Source of the DNA: Trujillonella endophytica
GTDB taxonomy: Bacteria > Actinomycetota > Actinomycetes > Mycobacteriales > Geodermatophilaceae
Direction of reading: 5' to 3'
Length of the DNA stretch: 64,000 bases
Assembly (NCBI RefSeq): GCF_900110555.1
Contig: NZ_FOEE01000006.1
Span: 222,227 to 286,226 of the forward strand
Shown: piece after piece, positions 41,866 to 50,853 of the stretch
How the letters are laid out: the number at the start of each line of letters is the position of its first letter
Numbering within the stretch: position 1 is the first letter of the stretch
Position numbers and translations under genes: made by a program
Notes under the pieces: model-generated
What the model was told of the DNA's origin: nothing
What the model saw: the letters and a program-made list of their open reading frames with translations, nothing else
The model's database searches: none

Positions 41866-43296
41866 GTGACCGCGACACAGCAGCCCGACACCCAGCAGCC
41901 GAAGACCGCCGGCGACGCCCGGACGTACGCCACGGTCAACCCCTACACCGGCGAGACCGAGGCCGAGTTCGACTTCCTGCCCACCGCCGAGATCGACGGC
42001 GTGGTCGAGAAGGCCCACGCCGCCTTCCTCGAGTGGCGCCGCCGCCCGGTCGCCGACCGCGCCGCCGTCGTCCGCCGCGCCGCGGAGCTGATGCTCGAGC
42101 GGACCGACGAGTTCGCCGCGCTGATCACCAAGGAGATGGGCAAGCGCATCAAGGAGGCCGCGGGCGAGGTCCAGCTCGCGGCCAGCATCCTCACCTACTA
42201 CGCGGACAAGGGCCCGGACTTCCTGGCGCCGCGCGAGATCGACGTGATGCAGGGGGAGGCCGTCGTCGTCAACGAGCCGGTCGGCGTCCTGCTCGCGATC
42301 GAGCCGTGGAACTACCCGCTCTACCAGGTGGTCCGGGTCGCAGGCCCGAACCTGGTGCTGGGCAACACGATCCTGCTCAAGCACGCCGAGCTGAACCCGC
42401 AGTGCGCGCTGGCCCTGGAGCGGCTGTTCCGGGACGCCGGCGTGCCCGAGGGCGTCTACACCAATGTCTTCCTGCGCATCGCCGACGTCGAGCAGGTGAT
42501 CGCGCACCGTCGGGTGCAGGGCGTGACGCTGACCGGCAGCGAGCGGGCCGGCGCCAGCGTCGCCGAGATCGCCGGGCGGAACCTGAAGAAGTCGGTGCTC
42601 GAGCTCGGCGGCAGCGACCCGTTCATCGTGCTCGACGCCGAGGACCTCGGGCGCACCGTCAAGGCCGCCACGATGGGCCGCATGGCCAACACCGGCCAGG
42701 CCTGCATCGCCGCGAAGCGGATCATCGTGGTCGAGGACGTGTACGACCAGATCGTCGGCGGCCTGCAGCAGGCCTTCCAGGGGTTCACCCCCGGCGACCC
42801 GGCCGACCCCGCCACGACGATGGGCCCGGTCTCCTCCGAGCGCGCGGCGCAGGACCTCGCCGAGCAGGTGAAGGACGCGATCGACAAGGGCGCCACGGTG
42901 CTCGCCGGGGGCGGCCGGCCCGATCACCCCGGTGCCTTCGTCGAGGCCACCCTGCTGGCCGACGTCACGCCGGAGATGCGCGCCTACCACGAGGAACTGT
43001 TCGGCCCGGCCGCCGTCGTCTACAAGGTGAAGGACGCCGAGGAGGCCGTCGCGCTGGCCAACAACAGCGACTTCGGGCTCTCGGCCGTCGTCTACTCCGG
43101 CGACCTGGACAAGGCGCGTGCCGTCGCCGACCGGCTGGAGTCGGGCATGGTCTGGATCAACCAGCCCTCGGGCTCCTCCCCCGAGCTGCCCTTCGGTGGC
43201 GTGAAGCGCTCCGGCTACGGCCGCGAGCTCTCCGAGCTGGGCATGTTCGAGTTCGCCAACCGGCGGCTGGTGCGCGTCCTGCCGGCCAAGAAGTAG
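41866..43296 (+). CDS. gabD: succinate-semialdehyde dehydrogenase-type aldehyde dehydrogenase
   Basis: This 476-residue aldehyde dehydrogenase has catalytic C280 in [12 protein letters not shown]246 in [10 protein letters not shown], the oxyanion Asn in EPWNYP, and the NADP-binding LLKHAELNP. The N-terminus [11 protein letters not shown] and the [17 protein letters not shown] end fit succinate-semialdehyde dehydrogenase. It would convert succinate semialdehyde to succinate, which complements Kgd (2-oxoglutarate decarboxylase activity) elsewhere in the window. The exact aldehyde is not certain. The GTG start follows GAGGATCCACCC. A repeat copy follows the stop directly. Confidence 0.88.
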   Translation: MTATQQPDTQQPKTAGDARTYATVNPYTGETEAEFDFLPTAEIDGVVEKAHAAFLEWRRRPVADRAAVVRRAAELMLERTDEFAALITKEMGKRIKEAAGEVQLAASILTYYADKGPDFLAPREIDVMQGEAVVVNEPVGVLLAIEPWNYPLYQVVRVAGPNLVLGNTILLKHAELNPQCALALERLFRDAGVPEGVYTNVFLRIADVEQVIAHRRVQGVTLTGSERAGASVAEIAGRNLKKSVLELGGSDPFIVLDAEDLGRTVKAATMGRMANTGQACIAAKRIIVVEDVYDQIVGGLQQAFQGFTPGDPADPATTMGPVSSERAAQDLAEQVKDAIDKGATVLAGGGRPDHPGAFVEATLLADVTPEMRAYHEELFGPAAVVYKVKDAEEAVALANNSDFGLSAVVYSGDLDKARAVADRLESGMVWINQPSGSSPELPFGGVKRSGYGRELSELGMFEFANRRLVRVLPAKK

Positions 43297-43354
43297 AAGG
43301 ACCCCGCTGCCCCCCACCATTCGCAAGCTCGCGGCGGGCCCCTGCACCGGGGCC
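43296..43354 (+). repeat. dispersed 3'-end repeat, copy B
   Basis: This 59-bp element starts at the last base of the dehydrogenase stop codon with GAAGGACCCCGCTGCCCC, continues GCTCGCGGCGGGCCCC and ends in a hairpin GGCCCC/GGGGCC. It is nearly the same as copy A at 35750. It is placed to end transcription of the dehydrogenase gene. Confidence 0.7.
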
Positions 43355-43395
43355 TATGAGGGAGGTCGCGTGCGGCGACCGGGCAGACTGACGGC

Positions 43396-44664
43396 GTGAC
43401 CGAGGCCTGGCCGGCGCCGCACGCGCCCTCCCCCGTCGACGCGGTCGTCCCGCTGCCCGGATCGAAGTCGATCACCGCCCGGGCGCTGGTGCTGGCCGCG
43501 ATCGCCGACGGCCCGAGCCGGCTGGTGCGCCCCCTCCGGGCCCGCGACACCGACCTGATGGCGGCCGGGCTGCGCGCCCTCGGCGTGGCGATCGATCCCG
43601 AGGACGACGACCTGCTCGTGTCGCCCGCGCCCCTGCGGGGACCCGCGCACGTGGACGTCGGGCTGGCCGGCACCGTGCTGCGCTTCCTGCCCCCGGTGGC
43701 GGCGCTGGCCACCGGGGAGGTCACCTTCGACGGCGACGCGCGGATGCGCGAGCGCCCCAACGCGGGGCTGCTGAACGGTCTCCGCGACCTCGGCGTCGAC
43801 ATCCCGGACACCGGCCGCGGCTCGGTCCCGTTCACCGTCCGGGGTACCGGGCGGGTGCCCGGCGGGCACGCCGTCGTCGACGCCAGCGACTCCAGCCAGG
43901 TGCTGTCGGGGCTGCTGCTCGCTGCGGCGCGCTTCGACGCCGGGGCCGACCTCGAGCTGACCGGCGGGCTGCCGTCGATGCCGCACGTCGAGATGACCGT
44001 GACGACGCTGCGCGAGCACGGCGTCGACGTGACGGCCACCGACCGCGGCTGGCGGGTGTCCCCCGGCCCGATCCGCGCGCTGGACCGCACGATCGAGCCG
44101 GACCTGTCCAACGCCGCGCCCTTCCTCGCCGCCGCCCTGGTCACCGGCGGGCGGGTGACCGTGCCGGACTGGCCCGCGGTCACCACGCAGCCCGGAGCGC
44201 AGCTCGACCGGCTGTTCGCCGCGATGGGGGCCGCCGTCGAGCGCACCGCGGCCGGACTGACCGTCACCGGCACCGGGTCGATCGCCCCGCTGGTCGCCGA
44301 CCTCGGCGAGGTGGGCGAGCTGACCCCGGTGCTGGCCGCGCTGTGCGCCCTGGCCGACGGCCGGTCGGAGCTGACCGGCATCGGCCACCTGCGCGGCCAC
44401 GAGACCGACCGGCTGCAGGCACTCGAGGAGGTGCTCACCGCGGTCGGCGCCCGGGTGCGGCAGCTGCCCGACGGGCTGGTGATCGAGCCGGGTCCACCCC
44501 GGCCTGCGGTGCTCGACTCCTACGCCGACCACCGCATGGTGCACGCCGCCGCGGTCCTGGGGCTGGCGATCGACGGCGTGCGCGTCACCGGGGCGGGCGC
44601 GGTGACCAAGACGCTGCCGGACTTCCGGGAGCGGTGGGCCGCGATGCTGGGGAGCCCGTCCTGA
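43396..44664 (+). CDS. aroA: 3-phosphoshikimate 1-carboxyvinyltransferase (EPSP synthase)
   Basis: This 422-residue protein has the full EPSP synthase pattern: LPGSKSITARALVLAAIA with the catalytic Lys, LAGTVLRFLPPVAAL, MRERPNAGLLNGLRDLG, DASDSSQVLSGLLLAA, DLSNAAPFLAAAL, and LRGHETDRLQAL and YADHRMVHAAAVLG near the end. It makes 5-enolpyruvylshikimate-3-phosphate in aromatic amino acid synthesis. It has a GTG start. The following rsgA begins inside the last codons, as with Rv3227-Rv3228 in M. tuberculosis. Confidence 0.96.
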   Translation: MTEAWPAPHAPSPVDAVVPLPGSKSITARALVLAAIADGPSRLVRPLRARDTDLMAAGLRALGVAIDPEDDDLLVSPAPLRGPAHVDVGLAGTVLRFLPPVAALATGEVTFDGDARMRERPNAGLLNGLRDLGVDIPDTGRGSVPFTVRGTGRVPGGHAVVDASDSSQVLSGLLLAAARFDAGADLELTGGLPSMPHVEMTVTTLREHGVDVTATDRGWRVSPGPIRALDRTIEPDLSNAAPFLAAALVTGGRVTVPDWPAVTTQPGAQLDRLFAAMGAAVERTAAGLTVTGTGSIAPLVADLGEVGELTPVLAALCALADGRSELTGIGHLRGHETDRLQALEEVLTAVGARVRQLPDGLVIEPGPPRPAVLDSYADHRMVHAAAVLGLAIDGVRVTGAGAVTKTLPDFRERWAAMLGSPS

Positions 44665-45683
44665 GCGGGCGCCGGCTGGACAGCCGGTCGGACGAGGACG
44701 ACGTCCGGCAGCGGCCCGGCAAGCACGGCTCGCGGCCGCGCACCCGCACCCGCCCGTCGCACGGGGACGCCGTGCCCGGGCTCGTGATCGCCGTCGACCG
44801 GGGGCGGATGACGGTGCGCGTCGAGAGCAGCGACGGCGCCCCGGTCGAGGTCACCACCATGCGGGCGCGCGAGCTCGGCCGGCACGGCGTCGTCGTGGGC
44901 GACCGGGTGCGGATCGTCGGCGACACGACCGGCCGGCCCGACACGCTGGCCCGCATCGTCGTGATCGAGCAGCGGGCCACGTCCCTGCGGCGCACCGCCG
45001 ACGACACCGATCCCACCGAGCGGGTCGTCGTCGCCAACGCCGACCTGCTCGTGATCGTCACCTCGGTCGCCGACCCCGAGCCGGCGCTGGGCTTCCTGGA
45101 CCGGTGCCTGGTCGCCGCCTACGCCGGCGGGCTCGAGCCGCTGCTGTGCCTCACCAAGACCGACCTCGCCAGCGCCCAGCCGCTGCTGGACCGCTACGCC
45201 GGACTCGACATCGACGCGGTGCCGATGTCGCGGGAGGCGCCGCTGGAGGACCTGATGGCGCGGCTCGCCGGCCGGATGAGCGTGCTCGTCGGGCAGTCCG
45301 GGGTCGGCAAGTCGACCCTGGTGAACCGCCTCGTGCCCGACGCGTTCCGGGCCATCGGCGACGTGAGCAAGATCGGCAAGGGCCGGCACACGTCGTCGTC
45401 GGCCGTGCTGCTGGACCTGCCCGACGGCGCGGGCGAGGTCATCGACACCCCCGGCATCCGATCGTTCGGGCTCGCCCACGTCACCGCCGGCGACGTCCTG
45501 ACGGCGTTCGACGAGATCGCCGAGGCCGCCGAGGAGTGCCCGCCCGGCTGCGGGCACACCGGCGAGGACCCCGACTGCGCCCTCGACGCGTGGGCCGCCG
45601 CCGACCCGGCCGGCCGGGCCGACCAGCTGCGGGCGGTGCGGGTGCTCCTCGGCGCCGTCGGTCAGGTCGGCCCCGGCTACTGA
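44661..45683 (+). CDS. rsgA: ribosome small-subunit-dependent GTPase A, apparent CTG start
   Basis: The 340-residue protein is a circularly permuted GTPase: an OB-fold first, then LTKTDLA (G4), VGQSGVGKSTLVNRL (G1), GKGRHTSSSAVL (G2) and IDTPGIRSFGL (G3). A zinc cluster ECPPGCGHTGEDPDCAL ends the domain. It helps mature the 30S subunit. The conserved N-terminal DEDDVRQRPGKHGSRPRT must be included, but no ATG or GTG lies close before it. CTG 44661 (overlapping the aroA stop as CTGA) has GGGGAG 6 nt upstream and is preferred. GTG 44634 is the alternative. Confidence 0.9.
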   Translation: MSGRRLDSRSDEDDVRQRPGKHGSRPRTRTRPSHGDAVPGLVIAVDRGRMTVRVESSDGAPVEVTTMRARELGRHGVVVGDRVRIVGDTTGRPDTLARIVVIEQRATSLRRTADDTDPTERVVVANADLLVIVTSVADPEPALGFLDRCLVAAYAGGLEPLLCLTKTDLASAQPLLDRYAGLDIDAVPMSREAPLEDLMARLAGRMSVLVGQSGVGKSTLVNRLVPDAFRAIGDVSKIGKGRHTSSSAVLLDLPDGAGEVIDTPGIRSFGLAHVTAGDVLTAFDEIAEAAEECPPGCGHTGEDPDCALDAWAAADPAGRADQLRAVRVLLGAVGQVGPGY

Positions 45684-45770
45684 GCCGAGCGCCTGCCGGC
45701 CCGGGCAGGGAGCGCCGCTTCCTAGACTCGTGCCGAGGCAGCCGGTCCGGCACGCCAGAGGGAGGACCGC

Positions 45771-46442
45771 GTGGTGGCCGCAGACGCCCTCGACCAGCAG
45801 GCCCTCGAGCAGCCGAGCCTCGTCGAGCTGACGACCCAGCGGCTGCGGGCGGAGATCCTCTCCGGCGCGCTCCCACCCGGGGCGCGCGTCGTCGAGGAGC
45901 AGCTCTGCCGCCGGTACGGCATCAGCCGCGGGCCGCTGCGGGAGGCGCTGCGGCTGCTCGCGGAGCAGGGGCTGGTGGAGCACCTCCCCCGTCGCGGCGC
46001 CCGGGTGTGCGACTGGTCGCCGACCGACATCCGGCAGCTGTTCGAGATCCGGCACGTGCTGGAGCGGCACGCGGTGCTGAGCGCGCTGCCGCTGGCGTCC
46101 GAGGACGGCGATCCGCTCTCCCCGGTCCGGGCGCGACTGGTCGCCATGCGCGCGGCGGAGGAGCGCGGCGACCAGCTGGCCAAGGACGACGCCCATCGGG
46201 CGTTCCACGCCGCCGTCGTCGGGCTGGCCGGCAACCGCCAGCTGGAGCTGACCCTCGCGCCGATCCTGCTGAAGCTGCAGCTGCCGATGGCGGTCAACCT
46301 GCGGAAGGAGGCCGAGCTGCACACCCCCGACCAGGGCCTGGCCCGGCACGCGGCGATCCTCGAAGCGCTGGAGTCCGACGAGCCGGAGACCGTGCTCGAC
46401 GCCCTCGACCGGCACGGGGAGCTGGCCTACCTGCCCCTGTGA
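45771..46442 (+). CDS. GntR/FadR-type regulator with FCD domain
   Basis: This 223-residue regulator has an N-terminal winged helix (about 15-80: LRAEILSGALPPGARVVEEQLCRRYGISRGPLREAL, noted here by PPGARVVEEQLC and GISRGPLREALRLL). A C-terminal FCD helical effector domain follows (LFEIRHVLERHA, DDAHRAFHAAVVGLAG) and should bind a metal and a small carboxylate. GGAGG precedes the GTG. It lies directly upstream of the allophanate hydrolase operon on the same strand, with a 16-bp palindrome in the gap, so it probably controls that operon. The effector is unknown. Confidence 0.9.
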   Translation: MVAADALDQQALEQPSLVELTTQRLRAEILSGALPPGARVVEEQLCRRYGISRGPLREALRLLAEQGLVEHLPRRGARVCDWSPTDIRQLFEIRHVLERHAVLSALPLASEDGDPLSPVRARLVAMRAAEERGDQLAKDDAHRAFHAAVVGLAGNRQLELTLAPILLKLQLPMAVNLRKEAELHTPDQGLARHAAILEALESDEPETVLDALDRHGELAYLPL

Positions 46443-46491
46443 GGGGGCGGCCACACACTCGTAACAGCACAGGCCGCGCAGCCGTAACCAG

Positions 46492-46507
46492 CGATTGTCA
46501 ACAATCG
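46492..46507. promoter_or_regulatory. palindromic operator before the allophanate hydrolase gene
   Basis: CGATTGT-CA-ACAATCG is a perfect inverted repeat with 7-bp arms, ending 5 nt before the ATG at 46513. The core TTGT-N2-ACAA resembles GntR/FadR half-site spacing. Upstream, CGTAAC occurs twice. The neighbouring GntR protein is the obvious candidate binder. Confidence 0.6.
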
Positions 46508-46512
46508 ACGGC

Positions 46513-48315
46513 ATGGTCGACGCGCCGCCGGGGCCCTCCGCCGGGCCCTCCCTCTCCACCCTCCTGACCGCCCTCCGCGAGGGGACCACGACGCCCCGAA
46601 GGATCGCGGCGGAGGTCGCCGACGACCTCGCGCGGCGTGGCGACGATGGCGTCTGGATCACGACGGTCGGGCGGGACGGGCTGCTCGCGCGGGCGGCGCA
46701 CCTGGAGTCGGTGCCGGACCTCGACCGGCTGCCCCTGTTCGGCGTGCCGTTCGCCGTGAAGGACACGCTGGACGTCGCCGGCCTGCCCACCACCGCCGCC
46801 TGCCCGGCGTACGCCTACGTCCCCGGGACCACCGCCCCCGCCGTCGCGCAGCTGCTCGAGGCCGGTGCCGTGCTCGTCGGCAAGACCAACCTCGACCAGT
46901 TCGCGACGGGCCTCAACGGCACCCGCAGCCCGTACGGCGTCCCGGCGAACGTCTTCGGCCGCGGGCTGATCCCCGGCGGATCCAGCTCCGGATCCGCCGT
47001 CGCCGTGGCCACCGGGGTGGTCCCCGTCGCCCTCGCCACCGACACCGCCGGCTCGGGCCGCGTCCCGGCCGCCCTCAACGGGATCCTGGGCCTCAAGCCG
47101 ACCCGCGGGCTGATCAGCACGGTCGGCCTCGTCCCGGCCTGCCGGTCGCTGGACTGCGTCAGCCTGATGGCGAGGTCCGTGGCGGACCTGCGCAGCCTGC
47201 TCGACGTCGTCGCCGCGGTCGACCCCGCCGACCCGTGGTCGCGGCGCCGGCAGCGCCGGTCGGTCCCCGCCCCGCGGATCGGGCTGCCCCCGGCCGGGGA
47301 TCTGGAGTTCCTCGGCGACGAGCCGATGCGGCGCGCGCACCTGGCGGCCCGGGCGGCCCTGCCGTCGGTCGGACCGGTGTCGGAGGTGCCGCTGGCACCC
47401 TTCCTCCGCGCCGGCGAGCTGCTCTACCAGGGGCCGTGGGTGGCCGAGCGGCTGCTGCAGTTCGCCGACTTCCTGGCCACCGACCGGGACGCGGTGCACC
47501 CGGTGGTCGCGGGGATCATCGAGGGCGGGGCCGCGTACTCCGCCGTCGACGTGTTCCGCGCGCAGTACCGGCTGGCGGAGCTCCGCGCGGAGGTCGACCG
47601 GCTGTGGGCCGAGGTCGACGTCGTCGTCCTCCCGACCATCCCGACCACCTTCACCGTCGCCGAGGTGCTGGCGGACCCGATCGGGACCAACACCGCCCTG
47701 GGCACCTACACCCACTGCGGCAACCTGCTCGACCTGTGCGCCGTGGCGGTGCCGGCGGGGCTCACCGAGGACGGCCGGCCCTGCAGCCTCATGGTGCTGG
47801 GCCCGGCCGGCGCGGACGACGTCGTGCTCGACGTCGCCGCGCGGCTGCTGGGCGAAGCAGTTACCCCGGCGGCTGCGGCGCCCCCGGGATCCACCGACAT
47901 CGCGGTGGTGGGCCACCACCTGGCCGGCCAGCCCCGCAACGGCGAGCTGACCGACCGCGGCGGCGAGCTGCTCGCCCGCACCACGACCACCGCCGACCAC
48001 CGGCTGCTCCGCGCGGACGGCGACCCGCCGGTGCCGGCGCTGGTCCGGACCGCCGACGGGTCCGGCGCGGCCATCGAGGTCGAGGTGTGGCGGCTGCCCG
48101 TGGCCGAGCTCCCCGGGTTCCTCGCCGGCCTCCCCGACGTCCTCGCCCTCGGCCGCGTCCCGCTCGCCGACGGGCGCACCGTGCCCGGCCTGGTCGCCGA
48201 CGGCGCGCTCGCGACGGGCGCCGCCGGCCGGACCGTCACCGACATCACCGCCGCGGGCGGGTGGCGCGCCCACCTCGCCCGCTCCCGCCCCGAGCTCGCC
48301 CTGCCCGCCCGCTGA
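46513..48315 (+). CDS. atzF: allophanate hydrolase (AtzF/DUR1,2-type amidase)
   Basis: The protein has 600 residues. The amidase-signature domain covers about 1-440 with the Ser-cisSer-Lys triad at K83 (FAVKDT), S157 (PGGSSSGS) and S181 (DTAGSGR). A C-terminal AtzF-type domain of about 140 residues follows (VGHHLAGQPRNGELTDRGG, LPGFLAGLP, ALGRVPLADGR). It hydrolyses allophanate to ammonia and CO2. The ATG at 46513 was preferred over an earlier TTG because that TTG lies inside the operator palindrome. Genes for a biuret-hydrolase-like enzyme and a permease follow with short gaps (24 and 27 nt). Confidence 0.92.
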   Translation: MVDAPPGPSAGPSLSTLLTALREGTTTPRRIAAEVADDLARRGDDGVWITTVGRDGLLARAAHLESVPDLDRLPLFGVPFAVKDTLDVAGLPTTAACPAYAYVPGTTAPAVAQLLEAGAVLVGKTNLDQFATGLNGTRSPYGVPANVFGRGLIPGGSSSGSAVAVATGVVPVALATDTAGSGRVPAALNGILGLKPTRGLISTVGLVPACRSLDCVSLMARSVADLRSLLDVVAAVDPADPWSRRRQRRSVPAPRIGLPPAGDLEFLGDEPMRRAHLAARAALPSVGPVSEVPLAPFLRAGELLYQGPWVAERLLQFADFLATDRDAVHPVVAGIIEGGAAYSAVDVFRAQYRLAELRAEVDRLWAEVDVVVLPTIPTTFTVAEVLADPIGTNTALGTYTHCGNLLDLCAVAVPAGLTEDGRPCSLMVLGPAGADDVVLDVAARLLGEAVTPAAAAPPGSTDIAVVGHHLAGQPRNGELTDRGGELLARTTTTADHRLLRADGDPPVPALVRTADGSGAAIEVEVWRLPVAELPGFLAGLPDVLALGRVPLADGRTVPGLVADGALATGAAGRTVTDITAAGGWRAHLARSRPELALPAR

Positions 48316-48339
48316 TCCCGCCGCCCAGGAGCCACCGCC

Positions 48340-49059
48340 ATGGATTCCCTCCCCACCACCCCCGAGAGCCCACCGCGCACCGTCCCCGCCGAGCCCGGCC
48401 CGTTCCCGCTCCCCGAGGGGAGGGTGGCCCTGCTGGTCATCGACATGCAGCGGGACTTCCTCCTGCCCGGCGGCTTCGGCGAGAGCCTGGGCAACGACGT
48501 CACGCAGCTGCAGCGCGTGGTCCCGCCGCTGACCGAGCTGCTCGCCGGCGCCCGCGCCGCAGGGCTGCTCGTCGTGCACACCCGCGAGGGCCACCTCCCC
48601 GACCTGTCGGACTGCCCGCCCGCGAAGCTGCGCCGCGGCGCCCCGAGCACGCGGATCGGCGACCCGGGCCCCTACGGCCGGATCCTGGTCCGCGGCGAGT
48701 TCGGCCACGACATCGTCGACGAGCTCGCTCCGCTCCCCGGGGAGCCGGTGATCGACAAGCCCGGCAAGGGCGCCTTCTACGCCACCGGGCTGGGCGACCT
48801 GCTCCGCGCCGCCGGCGTCACGCACCTGCTGGTCACCGGCGTCACGACCGAGGTGTGCGTGCACACCACCGTCCGCGAGGCCAACGACCGGGGCTACGAC
48901 TGCCTCGTCGTCGCCGACTGCGTCGGCTCCTACTTCCCCGAGTTCCACCGCGTCGGCCTGCAGATGGTCAGCGCGCAGGGCGGGATCTTCGGCTGGGTCG
49001 CCGACTCCGCCGCCGTCCGCGCCGCGCTCTCCCCCGTTCCCGCCCCCACCTCCGCCTGA
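48340..49059 (+). CDS. biuH: isochorismatase-family amidohydrolase, probable biuret hydrolase
   Basis: This 239-residue cysteine hydrolase has the catalytic triad D35 (VIDMQRDF), K143 (KPGKGAFY) and C173 ([11 protein letters not shown]), positions close to those known for Rhizobium BiuH. The cis-peptide segment GVTTEVCV is intact. Biuret hydrolysis gives allophanate, the substrate of the enzyme encoded just upstream, so the pair would release nitrogen from biuret or a related compound. A ureidoacrylate- or triuret-like substrate is possible. GAGCCACCGCC before the ATG is a modest ribosome site. Confidence 0.82.
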   Translation: MDSLPTTPESPPRTVPAEPGPFPLPEGRVALLVIDMQRDFLLPGGFGESLGNDVTQLQRVVPPLTELLAGARAAGLLVVHTREGHLPDLSDCPPAKLRRGAPSTRIGDPGPYGRILVRGEFGHDIVDELAPLPGEPVIDKPGKGAFYATGLGDLLRAAGVTHLLVTGVTTEVCVHTTVREANDRGYDCLVVADCVGSYFPEFHRVGLQMVSAQGGIFGWVADSAAVRAALSPVPAPTSA

Positions 49060-49086
49060 TCCCCGCACCCACCGAGGAGCCCTGTC

Positions 49087-50754
49087 ATGAGCAGCAGCAC
49101 GGCCGCCCCGAGGGGTGGCATCGCCTGGTGGACCCGTGGGGACACCAACGCCTTCTTCGGACTGGCGTTCAACATCCTGGTCAACGTCCTGACCCTGACC
49201 GGCCTGATGATCGCCGTCGTCGGCGTACCGGCCGGCGACGTGCTCGGAACGGTCCTGCCCGCCCTGGGCGTCGCGCTGGTCGCGGGGAACGTCTACTACA
49301 CGTACCTGGCCCGGCGGCTGGCCCGCCGCGAGAACCGCACCGACGTCACCGCGCTGCCCTACGGCCCGTCGGTGCCGCACATGTTCATCGTCGTCTTCGT
49401 GATCATGCTGCCGATCTACCTGGAGACCGGCGACTACCTGCGGGCCTGGGAGGCGGGCCTGGCCTGGGCGTTCGTCATCGGCGTCATCGTGCTCATCGGC
49501 GCCTTCGTCGGCCCTTACATCCGGCGGGTCACCCCGCGCGCGGCGATGCTGGGCACCCTGGCGGGCATCTCGCTGACCTTCATCGCCATGCGGCCGGCCG
49601 CGCAGATGTGGGAGTACGCGTGGATCGGCCTGCCGGTGCTGGCGATCATCCTGATCGGGTTCTTCACCGACGTCCGGCTCCCCGGCAACGTGCCGGTCGG
49701 CCTGGCGGCGCTCCTGGTGGGGACGGCGATCGGCTGGATCGGCGGGGCGATGTCGGTGCCCGACGTGTCCGCGGCGGCCAAGGACGTCGCGTTCGCGCTG
49801 CCGGACATGCGGATCGACATGCTCCTGGACGGGCTGGCCGACCTCGCCCCGCTCCTGGCCACCGCGATCCCGCTCGGCGTCTACAACTTCACCGAGGCCA
49901 TGAGCAACGTGGAGAGCGCCGCCGCGGCCGGGGACGACTACAACCTCCGCAGCGTGCTGCTGGCCGACGGCGCCGGCGCGGTGGTCGGCTCGGCGCTGGG
50001 CTCGCCGTTCCCGCCCGCGGTCTACATCGGGCACCCCGGCTGGAAGGACGCCGGCGGGCGCGCCGGCTACTCGATGGCCAGCGGCGTGTTCATCGCCGTG
50101 CTCTGCTTCCTCGGGTTGTTCGGCCTGCTCTCGGCGCTGCTCCCGCTGCCGGCGATCGTGCCGATCCTGCTCTACATCGGGCTGCTCATCGGGGCGCAGG
50201 CGTTCCAGGCGGTGCCGCGGATCCACGCGGCCGCGGTGGTGATCGCCATCCTGCCCAACATGGCCTCGTGGGCGGCCGGGCTCATCGACAACTCCCTGGC
50301 CGCCGCGGGGACGAGCGCCGCCGAGGTCGGCTCGGACGCGCTGAACGGTGCCGGCGTGGTCTACGACGGGCTGAACACGCTCGGGCAGGGGGCCGTCCTG
50401 GCCGGGCTGGTGCTGGGCGCGATCGTCACCTTCGTCATCGACAAGCGCTTCGTGGCGGCCGCCGTCGCGGCCGGGGTGGGCGCGGCGCTCTCCTTCATCG
50501 GGCTGGTGCACGCCCCCGAGGTGGCGTGGGCCGCCGCGCCGGAGGTCGCCCTCGGGTACCTGCTGCTCGGGGTCGTCTGCCTCGGCTACGGCCTGCTGCG
50601 CCGCGGCGAGCCGGCCGGGCCGGTGGGCACCGACGGTCCCGCCCTGCACGCCGAGGAGGCCGCCACCCCGCCGGCCGCCGACGCCGAGCCGGTCGGGACG
50701 CCGGAGGTGCCGGCCCCCCGCCCGACCGCCGGCGCCGTCGCCGACCCGGCCTGA
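49087..50754 (+). CDS. NCS2/AzgA-like permease
   Basis: This 555-residue integral membrane protein has about twelve to thirteen hydrophobic segments. NAFFGLAFNILVNVLTLTG, the LPYGPSVPHMF loop, PLGVYNFTEAMSNVESAAAAGD and the LGSPFPPAVYIGHPGWKDAGGRAGYS segment resemble xanthine/uracil-type (NCS2) transporters, although distantly. The last 55 residues are a Pro/Ala-rich tail. It is the third gene of the GntR-controlled operon and most likely imports biuret, allophanate-related or ureide nitrogen compounds. The gene is followed by a strong terminator. Confidence 0.8.
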   Translation: MSSSTAAPRGGIAWWTRGDTNAFFGLAFNILVNVLTLTGLMIAVVGVPAGDVLGTVLPALGVALVAGNVYYTYLARRLARRENRTDVTALPYGPSVPHMFIVVFVIMLPIYLETGDYLRAWEAGLAWAFVIGVIVLIGAFVGPYIRRVTPRAAMLGTLAGISLTFIAMRPAAQMWEYAWIGLPVLAIILIGFFTDVRLPGNVPVGLAALLVGTAIGWIGGAMSVPDVSAAAKDVAFALPDMRIDMLLDGLADLAPLLATAIPLGVYNFTEAMSNVESAAAAGDDYNLRSVLLADGAGAVVGSALGSPFPPAVYIGHPGWKDAGGRAGYSMASGVFIAVLCFLGLFGLLSALLPLPAIVPILLYIGLLIGAQAFQAVPRIHAAAVVIAILPNMASWAAGLIDNSLAAAGTSAAEVGSDALNGAGVVYDGLNTLGQGAVLAGLVLGAIVTFVIDKRFVAAAVAAGVGAALSFIGLVHAPEVAWAAAPEVALGYLLLGVVCLGYGLLRRGEPAGPVGTDGPALHAEEAATPPAADAEPVGTPEVPAPRPTAGAVADPA

Positions 50755-50763
50755 CCTCCGCGG

Positions 50764-50809
50764 CCCGGCGCCGGGACGCCCACCCGCCGGTGGGGGTCCC
50801 GGCGCCGGG
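50764..50809 (+). terminator. terminator of the nitrogen operon
   Basis: A 46-nt hairpin has arms CCCGGCGCCGGGAC (50764) and GTCCCGGCGCCGGG (to 50809), with an inner CCCACC/GGTGGG stem. It starts 9 nt after the permease stop. The motif GCCGGGTCACGCCCGGC is repeated just downstream at about 50804 and 50848. Confidence 0.8.
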
Positions 50810-50853
50810 TCACGCCCGGCGGGGCGAGGGGCAGGACCCGGCGCGGGGCCGGG

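Noticed and set aside
41572..41880. Repeated-peptide protein encoded by the tandem array
   Set aside because: Frames through the array give repeats such as [15 protein letters not shown] on either strand only because the unit length is a multiple of three; there is no start, ribosome site or domain.
46498..50649. Very long minus-strand frame (1383 codons) across the nitrogen operon
   Set aside because: It is antisense to three well-supported genes, is made of Gly/Arg/Asp-rich low-complexity peptide and has no family features; long antisense frames are expected at this GC content.
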